DNA of 64,000 nucleotides, taken from contig DGPL01000001.1 in NCBI GenBank assembly GCA_002390425.1, positions 2,553 through 66,552 on the forward strand. The letters run 5' to 3'. Position numbers and translations under genes: made by a program. Source of the stretch: Kordiimonadaceae bacterium UBA4441 (GTDB lineage: Bacteria; Pseudomonadota; Alphaproteobacteria; Sphingomonadales; Emcibacteraceae). The notes under the pieces are model-generated. The model was given only the letters and a program-made list of their open reading frames with translations. It made no database searches and was not told the DNA's origin. Positions 28,102 to 37,330 of this stretch are shown in pieces. Position 1 is the first letter of the stretch; each line of letters starts with the position of its first letter.

Positions 28102-28491
28102 ATGTCTTTATATGAATATACATATATCGCTAGGCAGGATATCCAACCTCAACAGGTTGATGCGATAACAACGGAATTCGCCAAAATCATTACTGATAAT
28201 GGTGGTAAAGTTGCCAAGACTGAGTCTTGGGGTCTTCGTACTCTTGCTTACAGAATTAAAAAATACAAAAAAGGTCACTATGTTCATTTGAAACTTGACT
28301 CCCCTCATGCCGCTATTGCTGAGCTTGAGCGTAATGCACGTCTACATGAAGACGTAATTCGTTATATGACTATCCGTGTTGATGAATTTGAAGAAGGCGA
28401 CAGTGTCGTACTTCGTTCAAAAGATCGCGATAACCGCGCACCGCGCGAAGATCGCCGTCCACGTGAAGAGAAAAAAGAGGGAGCAGAATAA
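28102..28491 (+). CDS. rpsF: 30S ribosomal protein S6
   Basis: Small-subunit protein that pairs with S18 on the platform. The 129-aa protein shows the N-terminal YEYTYIARQDI, the stretch VAKTESWGLRTLAYRIKKYKKGHYVHLKL typical of S6 in shorter pieces, and a charged C-terminal tail (RDNRAPREDRRPREEKKEGAE) as in alphaproteobacteria. Stop overlaps the rpsR ATG by 1 nt (TAATG), implying coupling. Confidence 0.97.
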   Translation: MSLYEYTYIARQDIQPQQVDAITTEFAKIITDNGGKVAKTESWGLRTLAYRIKKYKKGHYVHLKLDSPHAAIAELERNARLHEDVIRYMTIRVDEFEEGDSVVLRSKDRDNRAPREDRRPREEKKEGAE

Positions 28492-28745
28492 TGAGCGCAG
28501 ATCGTCCACAAAGTGGCGGCGCACGCCGTCCATTTTTCCGCCGTCGTAAAACATGCCCGTTTTCCGGTGATCATGCACAAGTAATCGATTATAAAGATGT
28601 ACGTACACTTTCACGTTATGTTTCAGAACGTGGTAAAATTGTACCAAGCCGCATCACAGCCGTATCAGCCAAGAAGCAACGTGAACTCGCAAAAGCGATC
28701 AAACGTGCACGTAACCTTGCGCTGATTTCATACGTAAACCCATAG
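28491..28745 (+). CDS. rpsR: 30S ribosomal protein S18
   Basis: The 84-aa protein carries PFFRRRKTCPFSG at the N-terminus, the core IDYKDVRTLSRYVSERGKIVPSRIT in outline, and the family ending RELAKAIKRARNLALISY. Forms the S6:S18 dimer. Overlaps rpsF by 1 nt and is followed 10 nt later by rplI. Confidence 0.98.
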   Translation: MSADRPQSGGARRPFFRRRKTCPFSGDHAQVIDYKDVRTLSRYVSERGKIVPSRITAVSAKKQRELAKAIKRARNLALISYVNP

Positions 28746-28755
28746 GAGACTGACA

Positions 28756-29409
28756 ATGGACATTATCCTACTTGAACGCGTAGCAAAGCTTGGGCAAATC
28801 GGTGACGTAGTATCTGTTAAAAACGGTTTTGCCCGTAACTTTCTTCTTCCACAGAAGAAAGCTCTTCGTGCAACAAAAGCAAATATGGCCGTTTTTGAAG
28901 CACAACGTAAAGAAATCGAAGCCGATAACCTTAAAGCAAAAGCAGAAGCAGAAGCAGTGGCCGCAAAAATGGTCGATGTATCTGTTATTCTTATTCGCCA
29001 AGCTGGTGAAAGTGGACAGCTTTTCGGTTCTGTAACAGCACGTGATATTGCTGTTGCTCTTGAAGAAGCAGGCTACAAAGTTTCTAAAAACCAAGTTATC
29101 CTTGATCGTGCAATTAAAGTTCTCGGCCTTAACGACATTGCTGTTCGTCTTCACGCTGAAGTCGACGTTACTGTTATTGTTAACGTTGCTCGTTCTGCTG
29201 CTGAAGCAGAAATTCAAGCAATCGGCGGTGACGTTGATGCGAAAGAGGAAGAAGAAGAATTTGAAGTAGAAGATTACTTCGAAAAAGAAGAAGACGCTGA
29301 AGCTGCTGTTTCATCTGATGATGAGGCAGAAGAGGAAGTTGCTGAAGAAGCGGCACCTGCTGAAGAGGAAACTCCTGCTGATGAAGAAGAGGAAGAAGAA
29401 AAAGGTTAA
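28756..29409 (+). CDS. rplI: 50S ribosomal protein L9 with long acidic tail
   Basis: The first ~150 residues match L9: MDIILLERVAKLGQIGDVV, VKNGFARNFLLP, the connecting alpha helix, and the C-terminal domain around SGQLFGSVTARDIA. Residues about 160-217 form an extension very rich in Glu/Asp with few other residues. The extension is coded by GAA/GAG-rich DNA, so it may vary in length between strains. Ordinary L9 is about 150 aa; alphaproteobacterial L9 is often longer. Last gene of the ribosomal trio, followed by a strong terminator. Confidence 0.95.
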   Translation: MDIILLERVAKLGQIGDVVSVKNGFARNFLLPQKKALRATKANMAVFEAQRKEIEADNLKAKAEAEAVAAKMVDVSVILIRQAGESGQLFGSVTARDIAVALEEAGYKVSKNQVILDRAIKVLGLNDIAVRLHAEVDVTVIVNVARSAAEAEIQAIGGDVDAKEEEEEFEVEDYFEKEEDAEAAVSSDDEAEEEVAEEAAPAEEETPADEEEEEEKG

Positions 29410-29433
29410 TTTTTTTCTCTTAGAACAAATTTG

Positions 29434-29463
29434 AAAAAGGCGAGCTCACTGCTCGCCTTTTTT
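29434..29463 (+). terminator. Rho-independent terminator of rpsF-rpsR-rplI
   Basis: Arms AAAAAGGCGAGC and GCTCGCCTTTTTT enclose a 5-nt loop TCACT; a T-run follows. Lies 25 nt past the rplI stop. Confidence 0.92.
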
Positions 29464-29570
29464 GTTAATTATATAATTTCGTTTAAAAATATATTTTAAA
29501 AATTCGAGATATACATTTTTAAATTAATGGAATATAATTCCTCTAATCACAAAACAGAGCGCTACTAAAA

Positions 29571-31094
29571 ATGTCAGACATTTCAGAAATGCCGGTCATT
29601 CAAGATAATGATCAGCCAGACATAGAACGGGAAGAGGATATTTCCTATAAGGAAATCCCCTATAACCTTGAAGCGGAACAAGCGCTTCTGGGTGCTATTC
29701 TTGTGAACAATGAAGTACTTGAAAAAGTTCAGGATTTTCTACTTCCTGATCATTTTGCCAATGCGGCCCATAATAAAATATATGCCGCCTGCCAAACCAT
29801 GATTGAAAAAGGGCAATTGGTAACGCCCGTCACCTTAAAACCATTCTTTCAAAAAGAAAAACTTTTAGAAGATGTCGGTGGTGGCATTTATTTATCAAAA
29901 CTCGCGGCTTCTGCGATCACGATTATTAATGCGGTTGATTATGGATTATTGATTTATGATCTCGCCATGCGCCGTCATTTGATTGATCTTGGTACTGATA
30001 TTGTTAATAAGGCTTACGAATTTGATGTGGAAGAAACATCAAAAGAGCAAATCGAAGAAGCCGAAAAAAAATTATACAGTATGGCCGAGAGTGGTACTAC
30101 TGATGGTGGGTTTAAAGATTTTAAAACTTCCGCAATCACCGCCGTTAATGTGATCGGTAATGCGCTTCGCCGTAAAGGTGAACTCGCTGGGATCACGACC
30201 GGATTTAATAGTGTTGACCGCAAAATTGGTGGCTTACATAAATCTGACCTTCTAATTATCGCTGGACGTCCGGCAATGGGTAAGACAGCCTTGGCGACCA
30301 ATATGGCTTTTAATGCAGCCAAAGCTTATAAGCATGATAAAGATTTAGGCTTATCTGAAGAAGAAAATAAAGGCGCCGTCGTCGGTTTCTTCTCATTGGA
30401 GATGTCAGCAGATCAGCTCGCAAGCCGTATTCTTGCTGAACAAGCACAACTTTCATCGCAGGATATGCGTCAAGGGAAACTGGAACAGGAAGAATTTAAT
30501 CGCCTATCTCGTGTTGCCGTTGAACTCGAAGGTTTGCCTCTTTTCATTGATGATACACCAGGATTAACAATTGGTGCGCTTCGCACCCGCGCGCGCCGCC
30601 TTCAACGCCAACATGGGTTGGGGCTCGTGATCGTTGATTATCTACAATTATTAAGGGGATCAGGTAAAGGCGGTTCAGAAAACCGCGTACAAGAAGTTTC
30701 CGAAATCACACGCGGGCTTAAGGGGCTCGCAAAAGAATTAAAAATTCCTGTCGTTGCACTATCACAATTAAGTCGTGCGATTGAAAGCCGTGACAATAAG
30801 CGCCCTCTTCTTTCTGATCTTCGTGAATCAGGAACGATTGAGCAAGACGCCGATATGGTGACCTTTGTTTATCGTGCGGAATATTATCATAATCAGCAAC
30901 AACCTGATCCAGGAACGCCTGAGCATATGATTTGGCTTGAAGAAGGTGAAAAATTATTCGGAAGAGCGGAATTCATAATCGGTAAACAGCGTCACGGTCC
31001 GACAGGCATTATTGAGCTTAAATTCGAAGCCGAAATCACTAAATTCAGCGATTTACCTTTAACAGACGACTATCTACCGGAAAAATTTGAGTAA
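29571..31094 (+). CDS. dnaB: Replicative DNA helicase
   Basis: Hexameric 5'-3' helicase at the replication fork. The 507-aa protein has the N-terminal domain (IPYNLEAEQALLGAIL), linker, and RecA-like C-terminal domain with P-loop AGRPAMGKTALA at about 231-242, FFSLEMSADQLASR, and Walker B LVIVDYLQLL. No intein is present. An acidic N-terminal tail of about 26 residues precedes the domain. Stop and start of alr overlap by 1 nt (TAATG). Confidence 0.97.
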   Translation: MSDISEMPVIQDNDQPDIEREEDISYKEIPYNLEAEQALLGAILVNNEVLEKVQDFLLPDHFANAAHNKIYAACQTMIEKGQLVTPVTLKPFFQKEKLLEDVGGGIYLSKLAASAITIINAVDYGLLIYDLAMRRHLIDLGTDIVNKAYEFDVEETSKEQIEEAEKKLYSMAESGTTDGGFKDFKTSAITAVNVIGNALRRKGELAGITTGFNSVDRKIGGLHKSDLLIIAGRPAMGKTALATNMAFNAAKAYKHDKDLGLSEEENKGAVVGFFSLEMSADQLASRILAEQAQLSSQDMRQGKLEQEEFNRLSRVAVELEGLPLFIDDTPGLTIGALRTRARRLQRQHGLGLVIVDYLQLLRGSGKGGSENRVQEVSEITRGLKGLAKELKIPVVALSQLSRAIESRDNKRPLLSDLRESGTIEQDADMVTFVYRAEYYHNQQQPDPGTPEHMIWLEEGEKLFGRAEFIIGKQRHGPTGIIELKFEAEITKFSDLPLTDDYLPEKFE

Positions 31095-32182
31095 TGACCG
31101 TGGCAGACGTGCTTAACGATGCATCGGCGCAACTGCATGTCGATCTTGAAACGATAATTGATAATTATAATACTTTAAACGCACAATCAAATGCGGCTTG
31201 TGCCGCCGTCGTAAAGGCTGATGCTTATGGCCTTGGAATGGAAAAAATTGCACCTGCACTTTTTCATCATACAGAATGTAATACTTTTTTTGTAGCAAAC
31301 TTGGTTGAAGCCGTAAAGTTACGATCAATTCTAAAAGGTGCAAAAATTTATGTTTTTAATGGCCTTTTTGAAGATCATGTTGATATTTACCTCAAGCAGA
31401 ATATTACGCCAATTTTAAACGATCCAAATCAGATACAATTGTGGAATAATAAAAATCAACCTTGCGGCATTCATTTTGACACCGGCATCAATCGATTGGG
31501 GTTTTCTGATAAACAAACGGAAGAATTCTTTAATTCAAAACACAATTTAAATATTGATTTGGTATTAAGTCATTTTATTCAGTCAGAAATTCCAAATCAT
31601 CCCAGTAATGAAATTCAACTTGATCAATTTATGCGTGTTCGATATCAATTGCCAAATGCAAAAGCGAGCCTTTGTAATTCCGCAGGTATTTATCTTGGTG
31701 AAGACTATCATTTCGATCTATTAAGACCGGGTATTATGCTATATGGCGGCAACCCGGGTCTTCCGAAAAGACCTGTCGGCATTACGCAAGCTTTTGAAAT
31801 AAAGGCCAAAATTCTACAAATTCGTGAACTCGAGGTCGGCATGTCGGTTGGTTATAATTCTCTTTGGACCGCACCTGAAAAATCACGTATTGCCATATTA
31901 AATGTTGGTTATGCCGATGGCACCTTAAAAACTAGCGACAGAAATTCATTCGTTTATATCGATGGGCACATTGCAAAAGTTGTTGGAAAAACGTCAATGG
32001 ATATGATTGCAATTGATATCACTGACGCGAAATTTGACAAAGTGACCGTAAACAACTTTGTGGAAATACTCGGATCGAATATAACACTTGAAATGGTTGC
32101 TGAAAACTCTACTCTAGGGCATTATGAATTAATGACGGGTATTGGTCGTCGCTATAATAAAATATATAATTTAAGGGCATAA
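31094..32182 (+). CDS. alr: Alanine racemase
   Basis: PLP-dependent conversion of L- to D-alanine for peptidoglycan. 362 aa, fold type III: catalytic Lys in AVVKADAYGLG (about 40), catalytic Tyr in MSVGYNSLWTAPE, substrate and PLP-phosphate residues in RPGIMLYGGNPG and LNVGYADG. dnaB-alr adjacency is conserved in alphaproteobacteria. Followed 5 nt later by mlaE. Confidence 0.95.
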   Translation: MTVADVLNDASAQLHVDLETIIDNYNTLNAQSNAACAAVVKADAYGLGMEKIAPALFHHTECNTFFVANLVEAVKLRSILKGAKIYVFNGLFEDHVDIYLKQNITPILNDPNQIQLWNNKNQPCGIHFDTGINRLGFSDKQTEEFFNSKHNLNIDLVLSHFIQSEIPNHPSNEIQLDQFMRVRYQLPNAKASLCNSAGIYLGEDYHFDLLRPGIMLYGGNPGLPKRPVGITQAFEIKAKILQIRELEVGMSVGYNSLWTAPEKSRIAILNVGYADGTLKTSDRNSFVYIDGHIAKVVGKTSMDMIAIDITDAKFDKVTVNNFVEILGSNITLEMVAENSTLGHYELMTGIGRRYNKIYNLRA

Positions 32183-32187
32183 ACTTA

Positions 32188-32964
32188 ATGACTTTCTTAG
32201 CCGTCATCGGACGGGTCGTCATATCATTTTTAAGAGCAGCAGGTCGAATAGGCCTTTTTGCCGTTAATGCGGTCAAAAATATCTTCTTACCGCCCTTTTA
32301 TCCACGTGAACTTTTCCGCCAAATGATGAACATTGGTTATTATTCTTTGCCGGTTGTGGGCTTGACCACCCTCTTCACTGGGGCGGCTTTAGCCGTTAAT
32401 ATTTATGAAGGAAGTGCCCGTTTTAATGCGGAAAGCACCCTACCCACTATCGTTGTAATTGGAATTGTTCGGGAACTTGGTCCAACGTTGTGTGGACTTA
32501 TTGTTGCGGGACGCGTCAGCGCATCAATGGCAGCCGAACTTGGAACAATGCGTGTCACGGAACAAATTGATGCCTTAACCACGTTATCCACCGATCCCTT
32601 TAAATATCTTATAGCACCAAGAATACTCGCGACCGTTATTATGATGCCGTTTATGCTCGTGCTTGTGGCGGATACCATTGGTGTGCTTGGTGGTTATTTA
32701 TTGGCAACAGCAAAGCTCGGGTTCAATAGCGGTAATTACATTAAATCAACCGTTGATTTCCTTGAAGCAATAGACGTGATGGCCAGTATGACCAAAGCCG
32801 CGGTTTTTGGATTTTTCATTTCATTGATGGGCTGTTATCACGGATTTAATACGCGCGGCGGCGCTCAAGGCGTGGGTATTTCAACCACTAATGCCGTTGT
32901 GTCTGCTTGTATTATGATCTTGTTATCCAATTATATCGTGACGGAGATGTTCTTTTCATCATGA
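32188..32964 (+). CDS. mlaE: MlaE-type phospholipid-transport permease
   Basis: Inner-membrane permease of the Mla phospholipid transport system (retrograde lipid trafficking that keeps the outer membrane asymmetric). The 258-aa protein has the MlaE/YrbE pattern: N-terminal amphipathic helix, membrane segments including LPVVGLTTLFTGAALAV, the conserved loop RELGPTLCGLIVAGRVSASMAAELGTMRVTEQ in parts, and GFFISLMGCYHGFNTRGGAQGVG. ATGA overlap with mlaF. No mlaD/mlaC follows in this window. Confidence 0.92.
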   Translation: MTFLAVIGRVVISFLRAAGRIGLFAVNAVKNIFLPPFYPRELFRQMMNIGYYSLPVVGLTTLFTGAALAVNIYEGSARFNAESTLPTIVVIGIVRELGPTLCGLIVAGRVSASMAAELGTMRVTEQIDALTTLSTDPFKYLIAPRILATVIMMPFMLVLVADTIGVLGGYLLATAKLGFNSGNYIKSTVDFLEAIDVMASMTKAAVFGFFISLMGCYHGFNTRGGAQGVGISTTNAVVSACIMILLSNYIVTEMFFSS

Positions 32965-33740
32965 ATAATCAGGTTCTAAAAATCAGCCTTAATGGCCTCC
33001 ATAAACGTTTCGGTGAAAAAATTGTATTGGACGATGTTAATCTTGATGTAATGCCAGGCGAAAGCATGGTGATCATCGGAGGATCCGGTTCTGGTAAATC
33101 TGTGACTTTAAAATGCATTTTAGGTCTTCTTACTCCTAACAGTGGCAGCATTAAAATCGACGGACAAGAAATGGTCGGCATTGCTGCGGATGATCGTAAA
33201 AAAGTGTTAAATAAATTTGGTATGCTTTTTCAGGGGGCTGCCCTATTTGATAGCCTTCCCGTCTGGGAAAATGTTGCATTCGGTTTATTAGCACAACGTT
33301 TACATTCACGCGATGAAGCCAAAGAAATTGCAATTGAAAAATTACGCCGTGTGGGCCTTAGCCCCGATGTTGCAAAATTGAGCCCTGCTGAATTATCAGG
33401 AGGAATGCAAAAACGCGTTGGCCTCGCTCGTGCGATTGCTGCAAATCCGGAAATTATCTTTTTTGATGAACCGACAACGGGACTTGATCCGATTATGTCT
33501 GATGTTATCAATGAATTGATTGTGGAATGTGTAAAAGATGTTGGCGCAACAGCCCTTACCATTACCCATGATATGTCGAGCGTCCGTAAAATCGCTGATA
33601 ATGTTTCCATGATTTATCATGGTAATATGATTTGGACAGGACCGAAAGATAAAATCGATCAAAGCGGTAGCGAATATATTGATCAATTTATCAATGGTAA
33701 GGCCGAAGGCCCTATCAAGATGGAAATCCTTAAAGGGTAA
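32961..33740 (+). CDS. mlaF: MlaF-type ABC transporter ATPase
   Basis: ATPase partner of MlaE. From ATG 32961 (259 aa): Walker A GGSGSGKSVTLK, Q-loop FGMLFQGAALFDSLPVWENVAF (MlaF/Ttg2A type, in parts), signature LSGGMQKRVGLARAIA, Walker B IIFFDEPTTGLDP and H-loop ITHDM. ATG lies in the ATGA shared with the mlaE stop. The long in-frame N-terminal extension inside mlaE is not part of the family. Confidence 0.95.
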   Translation: MNNQVLKISLNGLHKRFGEKIVLDDVNLDVMPGESMVIIGGSGSGKSVTLKCILGLLTPNSGSIKIDGQEMVGIAADDRKKVLNKFGMLFQGAALFDSLPVWENVAFGLLAQRLHSRDEAKEIAIEKLRRVGLSPDVAKLSPAELSGGMQKRVGLARAIAANPEIIFFDEPTTGLDPIMSDVINELIVECVKDVGATALTITHDMSSVRKIADNVSMIYHGNMIWTGPKDKIDQSGSEYIDQFINGKAEGPIKMEILKG

Positions 33741-33748
33741 TTCACTTA

Positions 33749-35122
33749 ATGGCGAAAGCAAAACGCATATATGTCTGCAATTCTTGCGGTTCAACTTATT
33801 CTAAATGGATGGGCCAATGTGAAGGATGCGGGGAATGGAACAGCTTAACCGAAGAGGCTTCAGAAAATTCACCAACAGGACTCGGAAAAACGGCAAACGC
33901 CAAAGGCAATCTAATTGAACTCAGCGCCTTAAAAGGCGAAGACGAAGATTTGCCACGTATGAAGTCAAGCATTAGTGAATTTGATCGCGTTACCGGTGGT
34001 GGCCTTGTTCCCGGTTCCGCTATTTTAATCGGGGGTGACCCCGGCATTGGTAAATCAACCATACTGCTTCAAGCCATGAGCAAGCTCGCGGATAACAACA
34101 TTAAAACCGTTTATATCTCAGGCGAGGAATCGGTAGCGCAAGTCCGTATGCGCGCTAAAAGGCTCGGTCTTGCGGATAGTGATGTCTCACTTGGCTCTGA
34201 AACAAATTTACGTGATATTCTCGCGACCCTTTCCAAGGGTGACTGCCCCAATGTGGTTGTTATAGATAGTATTCAAACAATGTATGCGGATACAATCGAA
34301 TCTTCCCCCGGTACGGTCTCGCAAGTACGAACCTCCGCACAGGAACTGATCCGTTTTGCAAAAAAACGTAATGTTTGCGTGCTTCTTGTGGGGCATGTCA
34401 CTAAAGACGGGCAAATCGCAGGGCCCCGCGTTTTGGAACATATGGTTGATACAGTACTTTATTTCGAGGGTGACCGCGGACATCAATTCCGTATCCTTAG
34501 AGCGGTGAAAAACCGTTTTGGCGGCACCGATGAAATTGGCGTCTTTGAAATGGGTGAACTCGGCCTTTCCGAAGTTTTAAACCCATCAGCCCTTTTCCTT
34601 GGTGATCGTGATGAAGGTGTTGTTGGCTCTGCTGTTTTTGCCGGAATGGAAGGGTCACGCCCTATGCTTGTTGAGGTTCAAGCCCTTGTCGCGCAAAGCT
34701 CACTTGCCACACCAAGACGCGCTGTTGTTGGCTGGGATAGTTCTCGTCTCGCGATGATCATTGCCGTTCTTGATGCACGGTGTGGTCTTGGACTTGGCGC
34801 ATTTGATATATATTTAAATGTAGCAGGTGGATTAAAAATTTCTGAACCTGCCGCTGATCTGGCCGTGGCTGCCGCGCTTATTTCATCATTATCGGGCGAC
34901 GCCATTGCAGAAGAAACGGTTATTTTCGGTGAAATCGCCCTTTCCGGTGAAATAAGACCCGTCGGCCAGGCAGAGGCAAGATTAAAAGAATCAGAAAAAC
35001 TCGGCTTCACACAGGCCTTTATTCCGTCAAAAATGAAGTTTAAAAATAAAAAAATTAAAACGGCAGAACTTGACCAATTGATCAAACTTGTGGATATAAT
35101 TGCACCAAATTTGGGTGATTAG
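33749..35122 (+). CDS. radA: DNA repair protein RadA
   Basis: RecA-like ATPase that drives branch migration in recombination. The 457-aa protein has an N-terminal zinc finger (Cys in YVCNSCG and GQCEGCGEW), RecA core with P-loop GGDPGIGKSTI, the RadA KNRFG motif in AVKNRFGGTDEIG, and a C-terminal Lon-protease-like domain from about residue 285 (LVEVQALVAQSS ... AADLAVAAALISS). Lies 8 nt after mlaF. Confidence 0.96.
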   Translation: MAKAKRIYVCNSCGSTYSKWMGQCEGCGEWNSLTEEASENSPTGLGKTANAKGNLIELSALKGEDEDLPRMKSSISEFDRVTGGGLVPGSAILIGGDPGIGKSTILLQAMSKLADNNIKTVYISGEESVAQVRMRAKRLGLADSDVSLGSETNLRDILATLSKGDCPNVVVIDSIQTMYADTIESSPGTVSQVRTSAQELIRFAKKRNVCVLLVGHVTKDGQIAGPRVLEHMVDTVLYFEGDRGHQFRILRAVKNRFGGTDEIGVFEMGELGLSEVLNPSALFLGDRDEGVVGSAVFAGMEGSRPMLVEVQALVAQSSLATPRRAVVGWDSSRLAMIIAVLDARCGLGLGAFDIYLNVAGGLKISEPAADLAVAAALISSLSGDAIAEETVIFGEIALSGEIRPVGQAEARLKESEKLGFTQAFIPSKMKFKNKKIKTAELDQLIKLVDIIAPNLGD

Positions 35123-35762
35123 TAAAAAGGATAGAACCATTAACGCTGTAGATATAATAGTTTTATTAATTATCGGTGCTTCGGTGCTTATTGCAATAAC
35201 ACGTGGCTTTACAACTGAAGCCTTAAGTTTAGTAGCATGGGTGGCTGCCCTCTTTATAACCTTACAAGGTCATCCTTATGTATATCCTTATATTGTTGAA
35301 TTTGTGCAACCTGACTTTATGGCAAGCGTAATTACATATGCGGCTTTAGGTATAATAAGCTTAATTGTCTTGAAATTTATTGCTGGTATGATTGGCCGAA
35401 CAATAAAAGAAAGCCATATTGGTGCACTAGATCGAGGGTTAGGTGTTCTATTCGGTATTATAAGAGGTATGCTTGTCATCAGTTTTGCATACTTGTTAAC
35501 CACTCCATTTTTTTCAGCTAATGAATATCCTGATATGTTTATGGAAGCGAAATCGCGCCCGCTTGTTGAATATGGTGCTAGTATGCTTAATTCAATGAAT
35601 CCTTATAAAGATGAAGAATTATTTGAAGAAGGTCACTTTGATGGTCCAATGCTTGATTTTTTTAAAGATCAACTGCCTTCTTTTCCAGATGATGAAACTG
35701 GATATGAAGAAGAAAATCGAGATGAACTTGATAAATTGATTAAAGAAAGTTCAAATACGTAA
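35115..35762 (+). CDS. cvpA: CvpA family membrane protein
   Basis: CvpA (colicin V production accessory) homologue, four predicted membrane helices starting DIIVLLIIGASVLIAITRGF, then ALSLVAWVAALFITL, AALGIISLIVLKFIAGMIG and ILFGIIRGMLVISFAYLL. The order radA-cvpA-purF is the usual one. The start is unclear: no ATG precedes the first helix. GTG 35115 lies inside radA with no ribosome site, while a good AAAGGA is placed correctly for ATT 35139, in front of NAVDIIVLL, the typical N-terminus. I list the GTG form. The C-terminal tail is acidic. Confidence 0.85.
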   Translation: MISKKDRTINAVDIIVLLIIGASVLIAITRGFTTEALSLVAWVAALFITLQGHPYVYPYIVEFVQPDFMASVITYAALGIISLIVLKFIAGMIGRTIKESHIGALDRGLGVLFGIIRGMLVISFAYLLTTPFFSANEYPDMFMEAKSRPLVEYGASMLNSMNPYKDEELFEEGHFDGPMLDFFKDQLPSFPDDETGYEEENRDELDKLIKESSNT

Positions 35763-35830
35763 AAAAAGGTTCACAAAAGGGGAAAATACCAATATACAGA
35801 AGGCATGTTTACCCTTAATGAGTTGGATTA

Positions 35831-37330
35831 ATGACGGATCATATAAACTCCTCGAATTCTACGCCCTCTCCTTTAACCACGAATCCATTTGATGATGATA
35901 AATTCCATGACGAATGTGGTGTTTTTGGTGTTTTTAATACTCCTGAAGCGTCGACCCACTCTGTGCTTGGCCTTCATTCATTGCAGCACCGCGGACAAGA
36001 AGCAGCCGGAATTGTAAGTTTCGATAAAGGACAGTTTTTTTCTTATAAATCATTGGGGCATGTGGCGGATAACTTTAACACCCAACCCGTAATCGAATCA
36101 TTGCCGGGAAATAGCGCCATTGGCCATGTTAGATATTCGACATCTGGGGGCGCAGGTCTTCGAAATGTACAGCCATTATTTGCTGATCTCGCTAGTGGTG
36201 GATTTGCCGTTGCACATAACGGAAATTTGACAAATGCTCTTACATTACGCAGACAGCTCGTTGATAAGGGCGCAATTTTCCAATCAACATCGGATTCAGA
36301 AGTTGTTATTCATCTTATTGCCACGAGCACGTATCTCAACCTTCAAGATAAATTTATTGACGCAATGCGTAGAATTGAAGGTGCCTTCGCTTTTGTCGCT
36401 TTAAGTGAAGATTGCTTAATCGGTGCCCGTGATCCACTTGGAGTACGCCCGCTTGTCTTGGGGCTTTTAAATGATGAAAGTTATATATTCGCGTCTGAAA
36501 CCTGCGCACTTGATATTATCGGCGCAGAATATGTCCGTGATGTTGAACCCGGTGAAGTTGTAACCATTACGAAAAAAGGATTGAACAGCGTTAAGCCCTT
36601 CCCTGAGCAAAGCGCCCGTCCTTGTATTTTTGAACATGTTTATTTCTCACGCCCCGATAGCCTAACGGGCGGTACTAGCGTCTATAAGGTGCGTAAAAAC
36701 ATCGGCCGTGAACTGGCAAAAGAATGTAAGCTTAACGCGGATCTCGTTGTTCCTGTTCCTGATAGTGGCGTGCCAGCTGCAATTGGATATGCGCAAGAGG
36801 CAGGTATCCCGTTTGAGCTAGGTATTATACGTAATCATTATGTTGGACGCACATTTATTGAACCTTCCGATACCATTCGCCATTTAGGTGTAAAATTAAA
36901 ACATAACGCAAACCGCGGTGAACTTGATGGTAAGATCGTCGTGCTTGTGGATGACAGCATCGTTCGCGGTACTACATCCGTTAAAATCGTTGATATGGTG
37001 CGTCAAGCGGGTGCTAAAGAAGTGCATATGTATATCGCAAGCCCACCAACAACTGATCCTTGTTATTATGGCGTTGATACACCCGATAAAGATAAGCTTC
37101 TCGCTTCCAATATGACTATTGATGAAATGGCGACCCATATTGGCGCTGATAGCCTTAAGTTCATTTCCATTGATGGCCTATATCGCGCGGTTGGTGAAAA
37201 AGGGCGTGATAAAGCTTGTCCGCAATATTGCGATGCATGTTTTAGCGGCGAATACCCGACCCCCTTAACCGATAACAACGCATCTGATGATGATAAGCAA
37301 TTTTCATTACTAACGGACAGCAGAGCATGA
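35831..37330 (+). CDS. purF: Amidophosphoribosyltransferase
   Basis: First committed step of purine synthesis, using glutamine. 499 aa with a propeptide: the nucleophile Cys is in DDKFHDECGVFGVF (about residue 29), then GHVRYSTSGGAGL, AHNGNLTNA, and the PRPP site VVLVDDSIVRGTTS. Late cysteines (CPQYCDACFSGEYPTPL) fit the Fe-S-containing, Bacillus-type PurF. Overlaps the following SDR by 4 nt (ATGA). Confidence 0.96.
   Translation: MTDHINSSNSTPSPLTTNPFDDDKFHDECGVFGVFNTPEASTHSVLGLHSLQHRGQEAAGIVSFDKGQFFSYKSLGHVADNFNTQPVIESLPGNSAIGHVRYSTSGGAGLRNVQPLFADLASGGFAVAHNGNLTNALTLRRQLVDKGAIFQSTSDSEVVIHLIATSTYLNLQDKFIDAMRRIEGAFAFVALSEDCLIGARDPLGVRPLVLGLLNDESYIFASETCALDIIGAEYVRDVEPGEVVTITKKGLNSVKPFPEQSARPCIFEHVYFSRPDSLTGGTSVYKVRKNIGRELAKECKLNADLVVPVPDSGVPAAIGYAQEAGIPFELGIIRNHYVGRTFIEPSDTIRHLGVKLKHNANRGELDGKIVVLVDDSIVRGTTSVKIVDMVRQAGAKEVHMYIASPPTTDPCYYGVDTPDKDKLLASNMTIDEMATHIGADSLKFISIDGLYRAVGEKGRDKACPQYCDACFSGEYPTPLTDNNASDDDKQFSLLTDSRA

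Noticed and set aside
28768..29217. Long open frame opposite rplI
   Set aside because: Antisense shadow of L9 created by Lys/Glu-rich codons; low-complexity Phe/Cys/Asn product, no ribosome site.
30014..30322. Open frame opposite dnaB
   Set aside because: Covers the DnaB linker and P-loop on the other strand; product has no recognisable features.
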